DNA of 64,000 nucleotides. Origin: Ophiodon elongatus (lineage: Eukaryota; Chordata; Actinopteri; Perciformes; Hexagrammidae). The DNA lies in NCBI GenBank assembly GCA_016806645.1, contig JACSYO010001270.1:1-64000 (forward strand), written 5' to 3'. Position 1 is the stretch's first letter; every line of letters starts with the position of its first letter. The position numbers and the translations under genes were made by a program. The notes below the pieces were generated by a model that saw only the letters and a program-made list of their open reading frames with translations, was not told where the DNA came from and did no database searches. Shown piece by piece: positions 11,084 to 35,084 of this stretch.

Positions 11084-12270
11084 CAAAGTGTCCTTCTGGG
11101 AGCTTTGTCTTCACCAGGAACAAGAAAGAAGAAGAATAATCCTCCTTGTACCAGACACTCAAAAAAGCCAAAGGACCACCTGGATTAAGGTGGAGAAAAA
11201 GAGGAGCGATGCGGAAGGAGGGGAGGAGGAGGAGGAGGAGGAGGGGTGGAGGACACACGAGCGAGCTTCCCCAAAGTACCGGGTCCTGATCCAAAGAAGA
11301 GCCCGGGATCCCTCTGGGTTTCTCCGGGGTTGTTTTAGATCCCAGCCGCGGCTCCGCAGCAGTCCGCGCTTTAAAAAACCGGCGGCTCTGTGAAGTTAAA
11401 AGAGGGCGGAGAGAGGAGCGCAGAGCGGGGAGAGCATCTCAGAGGAGCCGGGAGAGAGAGAGAGAGAGGGAGAGAGAGAGGGAGAGAGAGAGAGAGAGAG
11501 AGGGAGAGAGAGGCGAGAATCAGCCGGGATCCGGAGAGCCTGACGCCGGGAGAACGGAGCGCGGAGAGCCGGGATCAGAGGGAGGCGAGCAGCCGCGGAT
11601 TGTGGAAAAATGAAAAGTGGGATAAAAAACAAGCCACCGCTTCAAAAAGGAGTAAAATGAAATGATTAGCAAACAAGAGGGAGGGACGGACCGTGGAAGG
11701 CTGCTGCTCCCGGGGGAACAGGGGGATTGGGCAGCGAGAAATCTCATCCCCCTCCCTCCCCGGCTCTTTATGGCTCCTCTGTCCCGGCGGAGAGCTCCTT
11801 CTCCCGGGGTCCGAGGCTCTGGAGCTCCCGGGGGACCGGCGCGGATCGGGGAGGGGGCGGGGACACGACCAAAAAAGGACAGCTCATTTGCATATCGGTC
11901 GCACCTCTGGCGCCTCATTGGGCGGGAGCCGCGCGTTGCGTCATGGCTTCTTCCAACAAAAAAAAAAAAAAGGAGGAAAAAAAAAAACGCACGCCAAATA
12001 AGGGTTTCCGCGTGCTCGAGCCGCGCGCACGGCAACAAAAAAAGAAGAAACTTTTAAAGTGGATAAAGGGGAGATTACAGTTAATGAGATAAACACACCT
12101 GGCTGCGTGAACACCTTGATAAACAGAGTGACGCGTGACATTCTTCTTCTTCTGCGGTGTTTTAAACCCGCAGCTTGTTGAGTCCGTCGGGCCGGTTTTA
12201 CGCGTCGATCCCGGGCTGAGCTCAACACCGGCTCCGGTTTCCTTCACACCTCGCGAGCTCATTCGGTCAC
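11084..12270 (-). promoter_or_regulatory. GC-rich promoter and 5' UTR of the EBF-family gene
   Basis: This CpG-rich stretch lies directly upstream (minus strand) of the EBF start codon. It holds a GC box and an inverted CCAAT box (ATTGG at 11,917-11,921, overlapping GGGCGG at 11,920), an octamer motif ATTTGCAT at 11,886-11,893, and a TATA-like CCATAAAG on the minus strand near 11,765-11,772. If that element is used, transcription would start near 11,735, giving a 5' UTR of about 650 bases that includes a CT-rich run. Motifs are seen in the sequence; their use is inferred. Confidence 0.6.
11441..11513. repeat. GA-rich microsatellite in the EBF 5' UTR
   Basis: (GAGAGA/GGGA)n of about 70 bp. 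In the EBF transcript it would be a CT-rich pyrimidine tract. Confidence 0.85.
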
Positions 12271-13110
12271 TTGTGTTAAATAAATGTGGGGGATTTATTT
12301 TATAATTTATTTCATTGCAGAAGGTGGAATTCTTTAATATCCAAACCTTCCGCGTCCGTTTCCCGCTCGGGCCCGATCCCGGATTCATCTCAGTGAGACG
12401 AGACCGAAATACTGAACCTCACCGGGAACACAAATCTGTATTCACTTCCTCCAACGCTCACAGACTTCCTTCAGATTTCTTTTTTTTTGGGGGGGTGATG
12501 GGGGTAAAGGAGGGGGGGGATTAACTGGTTTCATGTGGAATAATCTCCTCTGTCATCCCGCCGTTAGGATGACTGACACGGGCGGCGCGCAGATTTGGCA
12601 CCAATTTGCGCTGTTTTTACGCACGGACATATGGCGCTCTCTCTCTCTCACACACACACACACACGCACACACACACGCACACACACCGGGAGGGGAAGC
12701 CGCTAATAAGATGTGTTTCAGTACAAGTGTTTTTATTTCACACTTCTATAAAATGTGCCTTTAATTGTACAATTTAGATTAAACAGAATCGGCCTCGCAG
12801 CATCGATCAGTTCTATTACTAATCACGCTCATAATATTAGTGTGTGTGTGTTTCTATGATCATCCCTCTTGATGTTTTTTTGGGGGGGGGGGTTGGAGGG
12901 GTTGACATCTCCAGCAGTCATTTTTTTGTTCATTTTCGTGGCAGGAGCAGAATTCCTCTAATTAAGCAAAAACTCCAGAGCAGCGCTGATTAAATATTTA
13001 TCCTCCTTTAGCCCGCTGTCTTTCCTCCAGGGACGCAGAAACGTCTGGAAAGCCTGGAAAAAAGATCTCTGCGCGGGGAGAGAAAAAGTCAATGAGACGC
13101 TGCAAACATG
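12271..13110. other. Intergenic, no gene seen
   Basis: Upstream flank of the EBF promoter. It contains a short CA tract (12,648-12,686), G-runs at about 12,489-12,500 and 12,882-12,892, and otherwise unique AT-rich sequence. No exon with a recognisable protein was found. Confidence 0.5.
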
Positions 13111-13114
13111 CTGG

Positions 13115-13330
13115 CGAGGAGGAAGAGGAAGAGGAAGAGGAAGAGGGGGAAGAGGAAGAGGAAGAAGAGGAAGAGGAGGAAGAGGAAGAAGATGGTCCGG
13201 CCTGTTGCCGTCTGGTTTCGGGTCCGCCTCGTAACGAGTGTTATTACAATTAATTATTATTATTATTATAAATTATTATTAGGAATTTAATTCTAAACGT
13301 TATTATTATTATTATTATTATTATTATAAA
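13115..13330. repeat. GAGGAA tract followed by ATT trinucleotide tract
   Basis: About 75 bp of GAGGAA/GAAGAG purine repeat, then two (ATT)n runs at about 13,255-13,280 and 13,300-13,328. Confidence 0.85.
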
Positions 13331-13639
13331 TATTCATTTCTAATAAAAACGGTTAGATTTTATTAAATCAATAAAACTGGTGTTTAAAAGAAAAAAATAA
13401 ATAGATTAAATTGTAATTTAATCTTAAATAATTATCACATTTTCACACAACATGTAATTTTAACAACTTGAGTGAGATGTTTGTGTTTACGTCTCAAAAT
13501 CATTTTATTTGATTAAATCCTAATTCTTCCTTTATTTTACGTTTAATTAATAAACAGAACGTGGTCCTGATGATGTTCAGCTTCAGAGAACAGAGAGATG
13601 AAATCAAGAACTCAAGAACCCAAAATACGGCTTAGGATC

Positions 13640-14520
13640 TGCGTTCTCACGGATTAGAGCTCCTGGAACCCCTGGAACCTCTAGAACCCCTGGAACGGGC
13701 CCACGTGGGCCACTCATGTGGAACGCTGGAGCCCCTTACAGCCTGTGGAACCCCCTTACAGCCTGTGGAACCCCCTTACAGCCTGTGGAACCCCCTTACA
13801 GCCTGTGGAACCGCCTTACAGCCTGTGGAACCCCCTTACAGCCTGTGGAACCCACTAAAGAGAAGAGCCGCTCCTGGTTCCCCTGGTTCCCCTTTTAAAT
13901 GACAAGAACCTCCGTCTGATAAGACCTGAAGCCTCTGCGGTGCACCGAGACCGACAATAAATCCTCGAAGAACTCGTGGAACATCATTTAAAGGCCGAGG
14001 AACCCGTTCAAGAACCCCAGATGCCTCGGCGAGCTCCCTGAATGTCCTCTGGAACCCTCTCAGAACCCCCTCCTCTCCTTCTGGATTCCATGAGGCCTCT
14101 TAAAAATGATCAAAACCTCAAATCAAAAACACCTGGAACCCTCTAAGAACCATTAGAACCTTTACTGGACGAAGGTACCGCCTTTAGAACACCTGACAGG
14201 AATCCCTGAACAACTCCTCGGAACTTTCTACGACACTCATTTTGACCCCCTGGAACGATTAACCTCCTTTAGAACGCCCGGAGTCTCCTCCAAACCTCCT
14301 TTAGAACGCTAAAAAACACCTAGAACCTCCTCCAGGAACCCCTGGAACTGCCTCAAGCACTCCTGGACCCTATTGAGGAACCCTCAGAACCCTCAGAACC
14401 CCCAGAACCCTCAGAACCCCATTTGACCCTCTTCAAACCATCCCGGAACGTCCCAGTTTAAAAACCACTGCCAGGCTTCACAGAACCACACGTGGAACCT
14501 TAAAGAACCATGTTGCTTAT
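13640..14520 (+). repeat. Degenerate GGAACC-rich repeat block
   Basis: For nearly 900 bp the words GAACC, GGAACC, AGAACC and CTGGAACCCC recur every 10-30 bases, with decreasing regularity. This looks like a very decayed minisatellite from which the regular 20-bp array at 13,733 is a recent expansion. No coding potential. Confidence 0.65.
13733..13852 (+). repeat. 20-bp minisatellite CCCTTACAGCCTGTGGAACC
   Basis: Six near-perfect head-to-tail copies of a 20-bp unit; one copy has CCG in place of CCC. Because 20 is not divisible by three, the reading frame cycles through all frames. The predicted peptides are repeat artefacts. Confidence 0.95.
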
Positions 14521-16424
14521 AAACAAACTGAATTAATTTATACATTACAAACACACACAGAAATGTAAACATTAATATAACGTCGCTTTTAAAACGAGGG
14601 CCTGAAAATGGTTCCCCCTCCCCAAAGGGTCCTTTAAACCTCGGCTCTGCGGTTCTACGGAGAACCTCAAAGGACTACGACACGTTCCACGGAGCAGAGA
14701 TCAGAGACGTCTGAATTCAGAGGAACCTGCTTTTTAAATGCAGGTTCTACTTCAGACAGGAGGCTCTTCCACGTTGGTCCGTGTCGCTGCGGTCTGCGGG
14801 CGCACGGCGCCCCCCGGCGGCCGGACCCCGCTACTGCACCTCACACAGAGAGGGTTCCTCACGAGCTCTTCTTTCCTTTTCTTTAAAGAATTACTTTTCC
14901 ATTTTAGAGCTTTACAACCACAAACTGATGAAATCCCAACAGAGATTCACCTGAGACACAAACAGATGAGTTTTATATATTTAATCTGGAGGGATTAGAA
15001 AGAGAGAGAAAGAACAACGTGTGAACAAAACAATAAACAAACAATATAAAAGTAATTAACAATAAACAGTAAGTTTTAAACGCATGAGATAAAACTGTGA
15101 TGCTAAATTCTGCTGATTGTTTTTTCCATAAATAGATTAATTTAATTAAAACAGAAGAAATCTCAATCACACGACGTCTTTAAACGTCTTTAGTTTGTCG
15201 CTCCACAGGCACAGAACTCAAAAAGAGATTCATATTAATAAATATTAAATAATTTTAAAAAAAGGAAGAAAAGCAGAAAATATTGTGACTTTTTTTTAAT
15301 ATTTCTGACAAATGACTGAAACAATTAAATCAATTATGACGTCAGTTGCAGATTATTTTTTTAATGCGCATCGACATAGTCGGCTGAATTATTAAATCAT
15401 AAATTAAGCGAGACGAGGAATATAGTCCCGAACTCGTACTTTTTCTCCTGAGCTTTCAGTCGCAGCTCATGGTCTTCATCATGTGACCGAAGAGCGTCCG
15501 ACACCTCGGACCTCTTTCTCTCTCCTGAACCTCCACGGCTCCGCTCGCTGAGGAAGACCATGAAATGTGGTTGAAACCAAATGACGTCGCTGATTTGGGA
15601 ACATTGAGAAAACGTAGTAAGTGAACCTTGAGTGGAGATCTGAGAGATGGAACGAGCTTCAGCTCAAACTAAACACAGTTTGGATTCACCGAAAATAAAA
15701 ATGTACATTTGTGAAACAGCTGAGAAACTTTTTGTTTGTTTGCTTTTGTTTACGTCCTTTAGTTTAAGAAGTAAACACCAACATGTCGATAAAGGAGGAT
15801 TTCTAAATATAATTAAAAAAAAGTTTTGTTTTCTTTTATTAAATCACAGAAACTGTAAAAACATACGACAAGCAAACAGGTCGACGCTTCAAATAGTGAT
15901 ATTTAAAAAAAAATCACTTTATTCTACGCGTCTCATTTAGAATTCCGCCAAAAATAAACCGTTTACTTTAATCGGATTCTGTAAAAAACATTAAATTCTG
16001 AGCTCCTCAGAGAAACTATGACGTCATGAATGATTCACCTGAGACCAACAGTCACGTGACAACAAATCAGAGAAACTCTGACTGAACTTCTGAACACGGA
16101 GCAGAGAGGAGAGGAGACTTCTGGTAACTCGTTAAAATGTTGGATACAAAGAATCTATTGTTTTTGGGGTTTTTTTGTAAAATAAATCATGAAAGAAATG
16201 CAACTTGTGTTTTTTCTTTTTATATATTATATTTATGTCATTATGCAGGACTTTCATATTGCTGAGAAAAACGTGACGGGAGCCAAAAACAATAAAACAT
16301 TAAATAAATAAACATCTCCAAAGAAAACCGTCCAGACACTCCACTCCACACACACACACACACACACACACACATTCAACACATTGTTGGAATTATTACG
16401 AGACTAATTTGAATCTGTATCTAA
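14521..16424. other. Intergenic AT-rich stretch, no gene seen
   Basis: Unique AT-rich DNA with a short CA tract at 16,349-16,374. I found no conserved protein segment, RNA gene or bounded mobile element. Confidence 0.5.
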
Positions 16425-16429
16425 AAAGT

Positions 16430-17025
16430 GGACGTATGGCATTGTTGGGCCGTCGCCATCTTGGTTTCTTTTGCAACCAGAAGTGACAGAAGAGGGCGGA
16501 GCTACGTGCAACCGAACGCTGAACATTTTCAGGTGACAAACCTGTTAAAATGAAGTGAAAACACTTCATGAACGAGTTTAAGATGTAAGACGAAGACACC
16601 GTGGAAGAGACCTGTCAATCACCTTGTAGCCCCGCCCCTAAAGCGTCCCCTGCTTTATGGTCTGTCTGACTCTAAATGGACCATAATTTACTAAATGAAC
16701 ATCATGCTGTATTGAAGAAGACTTGAAACTAGAGATTGAGACATAAACTCATGTTTACAATGTTTACTGAGGGAATAAATCAAGAGAGAAGTAGAGTCAT
16801 TTTCTATAGACTTCTATACAACCAGAGGAGTCGCCCCCTGGTGGTCAGGAGAGAGAATGCAGCTTTAACACATGAAGCTTTGACTTCTATACAACCAGAG
16901 GAGTCGCCCCCTGGTGGTCAGGAGAGAGAATGCAGCTTTAACACATGAAGCTTTGACTTCTATACAACCAGAGGAGTCGCCCCCTGGTGGTCAGGAGAGA
17001 GAATGCAGCTTTAACACATGAAGCT
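16430..17025 (+). mobile_element. Dispersed repeat, copy A, with 73-bp tail units
   Basis: One of four long, same-orientation copies in the window (others near 37.5, 55.7 and 59.9 kb). A body of about 200 bp runs from CCTGTCAATCACCTTGTAGC through ACTTGAAACTAGAGATTGAG. It is followed by tandem tail units of exactly 73 bp here (starts at 16,809, 16,882 and 16,955), each carrying GAGGAGTCGCCCCCTGGTGG. There is no transposase, terminal inverted repeat or poly-A tail, so the class is unknown; a SINE/MITE-like non-autonomous element or satellite seed is possible. Confidence 0.75.
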
Positions 17026-17029
17026 TTTG

Positions 17030-19588
17030 GTTTTCACTTTAAAGAACTAGAGGTTGTCTCATTGTTACTAAAGATTTTTAGTTCCTCGACGAGTTGATTT
17101 AATATTTCTCTAAAATATTAAAATGCTTCAATGTAAATTCAGCGACGTTACACAAACATTATGTTCCAGATAAGATAAACTTTATTCATCCAGCAGGAAA
17201 CTGTGTAGAAAAAGAGTGCAAATAAAACAAAATATAAATATAGATTTTCAATTAAAAAAAAGACACTAAATGTAAAATATACACACGACAAAAAGTAAAG
17301 AGTTCACAGAACGGATCATAAATAAACATATAGATAATTTTAATATTGTCAGAGTTTGCAGAGAACTTAAGATTCTACTATCAGAAGATGCAGAAAATCA
17401 ATAAATAATATATTTAATAACAGGTGAGCTTCTCCGTCTGTATTTCTTAAAAATATGAATAATAAATAATATTATTAATAATCCCCTCGTGCGTCGATCG
17501 ATCAGGTCCATTTATTTACAATCAATAAGTGTGACTGCAGCTCTAAACGTGTTTAAAAATAAGAGTTTCATCGAGGGATAAAAACTAGAATATGTAACTC
17601 ACATAAATGGTGAAATTAAAAAAAGCAGGTCAGTTAAAATTAACTGTGTTTAAAGATGATAAAGCCAGAGTTTTATGAGAGATAATATTAAATTAAACAC
17701 CGTAACACCAGCTCAGTGCTTTCACTCTGTATCGGATGTAAACACTTGACGTAAAATGCAAAAATTGCTGATTATTAGTTAGAAAAACAACTTTGTCGCA
17801 GTAACAAGAGAGAACTGCTTCCAGGATTCTTCTTTTCATTCCATACGTGAGGAAAATGTTTTAAAACACGAAGACTGAATTTAATATTTGTTGAATTCAG
17901 AAGAAAAGAAGGAAACCGAGTGATTTAAAGAAGGTAAGGAGCGACATCTGGTGGACAAACCTGCACATTACACTAAAGTCACTGAGTAGTTGAGCTGCAA
18001 CTAACAATGACATTATTTACTTAATACAAGTGATTAAAAAAAGTTTTAAAGTCATTTGAAAAAAGAAAAGAGGACGATCGTTGGAGTTTTGATCGATAAA
18101 CGATATAAAAAGATATTTAAAGATCATATTTGACTTCAGAACCAGTATTTATTCAGTAAATCCAACAGTTCTGTCCATGAAACACCTGCAACTTTAATAT
18201 ATATATATCTATATATAGATATAGATATATATCTATATCTATATATATATATATATTCTTTTTTTATATTTATCTTTACTTTAACGGGTTAAAGGCTTTG
18301 TGTTTTTTTAATATACTTATATATACTTATATACTGTGGGCAAGAACGTTCTGCAGGTGAAGTTGTACAAGTAACAGTATTATTAATATCATTATCATTC
18401 TTATTATTCCTTAAAATAATAATTTGTTATTTATTGATTCATTATTAAAATTATTAGTTTTCCTTTATCTATTTTATTTATTTATTTAAATTATTGTTAT
18501 GTTATGATTATTATCGATAATCATAATAATAAACACTGTTACATATTTAATTCAATATTATGATTATCATTTATTTAAGTGTACGTATTTAATTTAATTT
18601 ATTTGATTGTACATATTTAATTGTATATATTTAATTAAATTTATATATTTGTATTTATTTAATTTAATGTATTTAATTCTATATATTTAATTCTATTCAT
18701 TCATTTGTTTATTAATTTTCTTTATATGGAAAAGATAAACGGCATGAACATGTTTTGTTATCTTTGAAAATGATGCTTCACAATAAAAACACTGAAAACT
18801 AAATATAAATACTAGAAGTATTTACAGACAGACATGCTTTTAGTACTGAGGTCATAAAATCTACAAGTCTGTGATATTTCTACTGTTATTATTATTATTA
18901 TTATTATTATTAATCTTGACATCTTGAAACATCAAACAGCCTTTTAATTTATTAGTTTTTTATATAAATTCAGTCTTAAAACACCAAAATCAACAACTCT
19001 GACCATTTAGGTGAAACTGCAGAACGTAAACTACTTCAGTTTGTTACAATAATAATAATATTAATAATAAAAATAATAATAAAGTACCTGATAACGATGG
19101 AGAATCTCGTGTGACCACTTTAGACATTTTCATTTACTTTTTACATCTTCATAGTAACAAATTATATTATTATATTATTATATTTTGAACTAAGACTATG
19201 AACATAATAAATAAACAGTTACGTTAGTAGAGTAATATTTCGTAACGTTAGAAGGAATGAAGGTACAAGTACCTCACACCTGTTCCCAGGTGCAGTACTT
19301 CCTGTATTTAGATACACTGACGTCATACGTGTGCACGTGAGACAGAGACGGGTCATGTGATGCTGTTTGTGTCAGTACTTCTTTATGTTCAGAGTACTTA
19401 CGAAGTACATACTGTAGTTTGTATGTAGTTTACATGATATTATATAGTATTATATGTATTATGTATAAGTATAAAATACTCACGCCTCCTGTTGGCCTGA
19501 GGAACCGTTGACAGGTGTTGTGAACTAATTGGTCACCAGCAGAAACTTTTTATTCTCATCTCATTGGTTAACAGCTGTCCAATCAGCT
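17030..19588. other. Intergenic AT-rich stretch, no gene seen
   Basis: AT-rich sequence with (ATT)n runs and an AT/GATATC-like palindromic microsatellite at about 18,198-18,256. No exon or RNA gene recognised. Confidence 0.5.
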
Positions 19589-20334
19589 GCTTCTCCTTCT
19601 TTCGTTTCTTCTCCTGTTTTTCTTCTTCTCCTGTTTCATCTCCTGTTTTTCTTCTTCTTCTGTTTCTTCTTGTTTCTTCTTCTCCTGTTTCTTCTTTTTC
19701 CTCTTCTTTTTCTGCTTCTTCTCCTCCTGTTTCTTCTTCTCCTGCTTCTCCTTCTGTTTCTTCTTCTCCTGCTTCTCCTTCTGTTTCTTCTTCTCCTGCT
19801 TCTCATTCTGTTTCTTCTTCTCTTGTTTCTTCTTCTCCTGCTTCTTTTCTCCTGTTTCTTCTTCTGTTTCTTCTTCTCCTGTTTATTCTTCTCTTTCTTC
19901 TTCTCCTGTTTATTCTTCTGTTTCTTCTTCTCCTGCTTCTCATTCTGTTTCTTCTTGTTTCTTCTTCTCCTGTTTCTTCTTGTTTCTTCTTCTCCTGCTT
20001 CTCTTCTCCTGTTTCTTCTTTTCTCCTGTTTCTTCTTCTTTTTCTTCTTCTCCTGTTTCTTCTTCTTCTCCATCTTGTTTCTTCTTCTTCGGTTTCTTTT
20101 CCTTCTGTTTCTTCTTCTTCTGTTTCTTCTTCTCCTGCTTCTTCTTTTTCGGTTTCTTTTTTCTTCTTCTCCTATTTCTTCTTCTGTTTATTCTCCTTCT
20201 GCTTCTTCTGCTTCTCCTTTTTTCTTTCTCTCCCGTTTCTTCTTGTTTCTTCTTCTGCTTCTTCCGTTTTTCACTTCTCCTGTTTCTCCTTCTCCTGTTT
20301 CTTCCATTTATTCTCCTTCTGCTTCTCCTGCTTC
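19589..20334. repeat. 750-bp polypyrimidine tract (TTCTTCTCCTGTTTC)n
   Basis: Nearly pure C/T on the plus strand (occasional G in CTGTTT and CTGC words), with loose units such as TTCTTCTCCTGTTTC and CTTCTCCTGCTTC. The open frames of hundreds of Phe/Ser/Leu codons are repeat translations. Such long homopurine/homopyrimidine DNA can form triplex (H-DNA). Confidence 0.9.
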
Positions 20335-20405
20335 TATAAACCTTTTACTACAATGGTGTACATTTACTCTAGTGTACTTACCTCAGTAGTTCCCTGTTAT
20401 GTTGC

Positions 20406-20465
20406 AGTTACATGCATACATACACACACACATATATACATATATATATATGCATATATATATAT

Positions 20466-20512
<47 letters not shown>

Positions 20513-20575
20513 TATATACACACATATATATATATATATATATACACACACATATATATATATATATATACACAC

Positions 20576-20634
<59 letters not shown>

Positions 20635-20776
20635 TATATACACACATATATATATACATATATATATACATATATATATACACATACATATATATATACA
20701 CATATATACATATATATATACACACACACACTAATATATATATATACACACACTAATATATATATACACACACACA

Positions 20777-20818
<42 letters not shown>

Positions 20819-20900
20819 TATATACACATATATATATACATATACATATATATACATACATATATATACACATATATATACACATATACATATATACACA
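20406..20900. repeat. 500-bp TA/CA alternating tract
   Basis: Alternating (TA)n and (CA)n with the recurrent word TATATACACACATATATA. It is fully alternating purine-pyrimidine, so cruciform or Z-DNA is possible. Tyr-Ile open frames are artefacts. Confidence 0.95.
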
Positions 20901-21190
20901 CTGTAAAAGTACTAATACCACACTGTAAAAATACTCTTCCTGTAATATTACTAGTAACACAGTTAAAGTATGTCAGTATAATCTGTAAAGTGTAGTTAAA
21001 GTATTCAAACTGAACTATGAAGATGAAAGTAGCATAAAACAAAAGTACTTGGTAGAGTAAATGTACTTTAGTTACATTCTGCTGTAATAAAGTATTTTTA
21101 CTTCAGTAGAATTTAGACTACAGGACTTTTACTTGTAACAGAAGTAATACTACTACTGTGTATAAATACTAGTAAAATATACGAGTAATT
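20900..21190 (+). repeat. AGTAAAAGTA-type dispersed repeat, fragment
   Basis: Recurrent AAAGTA/AGTACTT words (AAAGTACTTGGTAG, CTTCAGTAGAATTT, GACTTTTACTTGTAAC) match the better copy at 35.1-35.6 kb and the reverse copy at 22.5-22.8 kb. Boundaries are not clear. Confidence 0.5.
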
Positions 21191-21364
21191 GGCTACAGTC
21201 ATGGTTTTGAGCTTCTGAAACTACGATCAATACTAATACGAGCTGCAGTGAATATTAACACATTTAAAGTACTCTTCGTGTTTCGCGACATTAAACTGAA
21301 TATTTTTACCACATTAATTTCAGACTAAACGCTTAAATAAAAATAAAATAAAAACAGTACGACG

Positions 21365-22054
21365 GTAAAACTGCAATTTGTTCAACTTTATTGAGAAAAA
21401 AACCATCACAGAGCGATTAGTTGATCAATCAGCCGTTGAGAGCTTTGAGTTTCATCTTCAGTGCAAAAAGAGGAGAACAGTGTCGGATGATGGATGAACT
21501 AACGGCTCTCTCGTCTAAAAACAAAACAAAAACAGAGTAAAACCAAAAGAAGGCTGTCGTTTCCTGTTTTTTTTTTGTGTATATATATAGATATATATAT
21601 ATATCTATATATATATATATATCTCAGCAGCACATGAACCAATCACTGACATGCATTAAATTATTATTTATTTATTTATTGTAACAGTTCTCTCTTCAGT
21701 CCACTCTGCGTGTGTTTTTTTTTATTTGTTTTCTTTGTTTTGCAGTTGGCACGGTCACAGCTCAGAGTCCTCAGCCCTTCACCTGGTTTATTTTTTATTT
21801 TATTTTGAAAAAAAAAAAAAAAAAAAGTGAAATAAAAAAAAATAAAAAAAATAAAATAATAATAATAATCAAGAATTTAAAAGCGTTTTAGGACCAAAAA
21901 AAAAAAAAGAGGAAAAAAAGAAAAGATTATGAACAAATTGCTGTTATTGGCTGATATGGGGAGGGGCGTGGCCACATGAGAAAATCAAACAGTTTATTCC
22001 AGCAGTGAGAGAGAAGAAGGAGGAGGAGGAGGAGGAGGAGGAGGAGGAGGAGGG
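21365..22054 (-). other. ube2d3: 3' UTR and polyadenylation signal of the UBE2D gene (distal end)
   Basis: Downstream of the distal stop codon the first canonical AATAAA on the minus strand is at 21,387-21,392, suggesting cleavage near 21,370 and a 3' UTR of about 0.68 kb. The UTR carries a (CCT)n run immediately after the stop (plus-strand GGA at 21,998-22,052), A/T homopolymers and a palindromic AT microsatellite at about 21,579-21,622. Confidence 0.6.
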
Positions 22055-33991
<11,937 letters not shown>

Positions 33992-34330
33992 CGTGTCTGC
34001 GTAACGGGACCGGCTGTCGAGGTGGAGGAGGAGGTGGAGGAGGTGGAGGAGGAGGCCAGCTAGGTGGCGCTAACTAACTAGCATCTAGGACGTCGCTAGC
34101 CGTTGTAGTCTTAGCGAGCTACGCGACGCGTGGAGAACTACAACTGGGTTAGTTTTAGCTCGTCTCTCTCTCGGTTCGCTGCTGCTGTTGTTTTAACGGG
34201 CTTTTCACGGCTCAGGTCGCGGAGACCAGACTCTCCAGCAGCACGTCAGCCACGACTCTCAGGCTGACACTCGGGTAATGGAGCGACCGACCGCAGCGGC
34301 TCAAAATGTCTTCCGTTCCACACAGAGAGC
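33992..34330 (-). promoter_or_regulatory. ube2d3: CpG-island promoter and 5' UTR of the UBE2D gene
   Basis: A CpG-rich stretch upstream of the start codon, with a GGTGGAGGA array (34,020-34,053), repeated CTAGC words and CG-rich GACGCG near 34,126. No TATA box was seen. TATA-less initiation fits a housekeeping E2; the start site is not defined. Confidence 0.6.
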
Positions 34331-34429
34331 AGCTGTCAGAGGACCGGGAGCAGGAGGGCTCACTCCGACCGGTTTACAGGGACCGAAAAACTACGCCCAG
34401 AAAACATGGGGCACGAAGAGCACTAGATT

Positions 34430-34915
34430 TATTTATTCATTTATTTATTCATTTATATATTATTATTATTATTATGATAACAATATTATTATAAATAATA
34501 TTACTATCATGATCATTATTTATAATATTAAGACTATTATTATTATTAGTATTAGTATGATCATTATTAATAATAGTATTACTATTATTATTATAACAAT
34601 ATTATTAGTAATAATATTACTATCATGATCATTATTTATACAATTATTACTATTATTATTATTATTACTATGAACAATACAAATAATATTGATATTATTA
34701 ATATTATCATGATCATTATTTATGTTATTATCGTGATAACTATTAATAATAGCGTCACTATTATTATTAATATTATTAACAATCAAAATAATATTCATAT
34801 TATCATGATCATTATTTATATTATTATTATAATGATAATTATTATTATTATTATAATGATCATTATTATTAATAATATTATTATTATAATTAACTATTAT
34901 TATTATTGCGAAAAT
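34430..34915. repeat. ATT/ATA trinucleotide-rich tract
   Basis: About 480 bp of (ATT)n and (AAT)n in alternating orientation, with many copies of ATGATCATTATT and its reverse complement, so it is rich in short palindromes. Ile/Asn open frames are artefacts. Confidence 0.9.
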
Positions 34916-35019
34916 GACAAGTACAAACAAATAAAGCATTTTTACATATTTTATTAATCAAAAATCGACTGCCTCTGGTCGAGCTACTTGCAAAACATAA
35001 ATAAAAAATTAATAAAAAA

Positions 35020-35056
35020 TGTATATATATATATATACATACATACATACATACAT
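35020..35056. repeat. TA / ACAT microsatellite
   Basis: A (TA)n run continues into five ACAT tetranucleotides. Confidence 0.85.
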
Positions 35057-35084
35057 GAAAACGGCTATCGCAAATAACAGCGGT

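Noticed and set aside
10728..11393. Plus-strand 221-aa open frame and overlapping minus-strand 146-aa frame
   Set aside because: They overlap the EBF first coding exon in other frames and run through its GC-rich UTR. No homology was seen for either frame, whereas the third (true) frame gives the EBF N-terminus with a correct splice donor.
19529..20928. Plus-strand frames of 286 and 454 aa (Phe/Ser/Leu then Tyr/Ile/His)
   Set aside because: Pure translations of the pyrimidine tract and the TA/CA tract. No start context, domains or splice partners.
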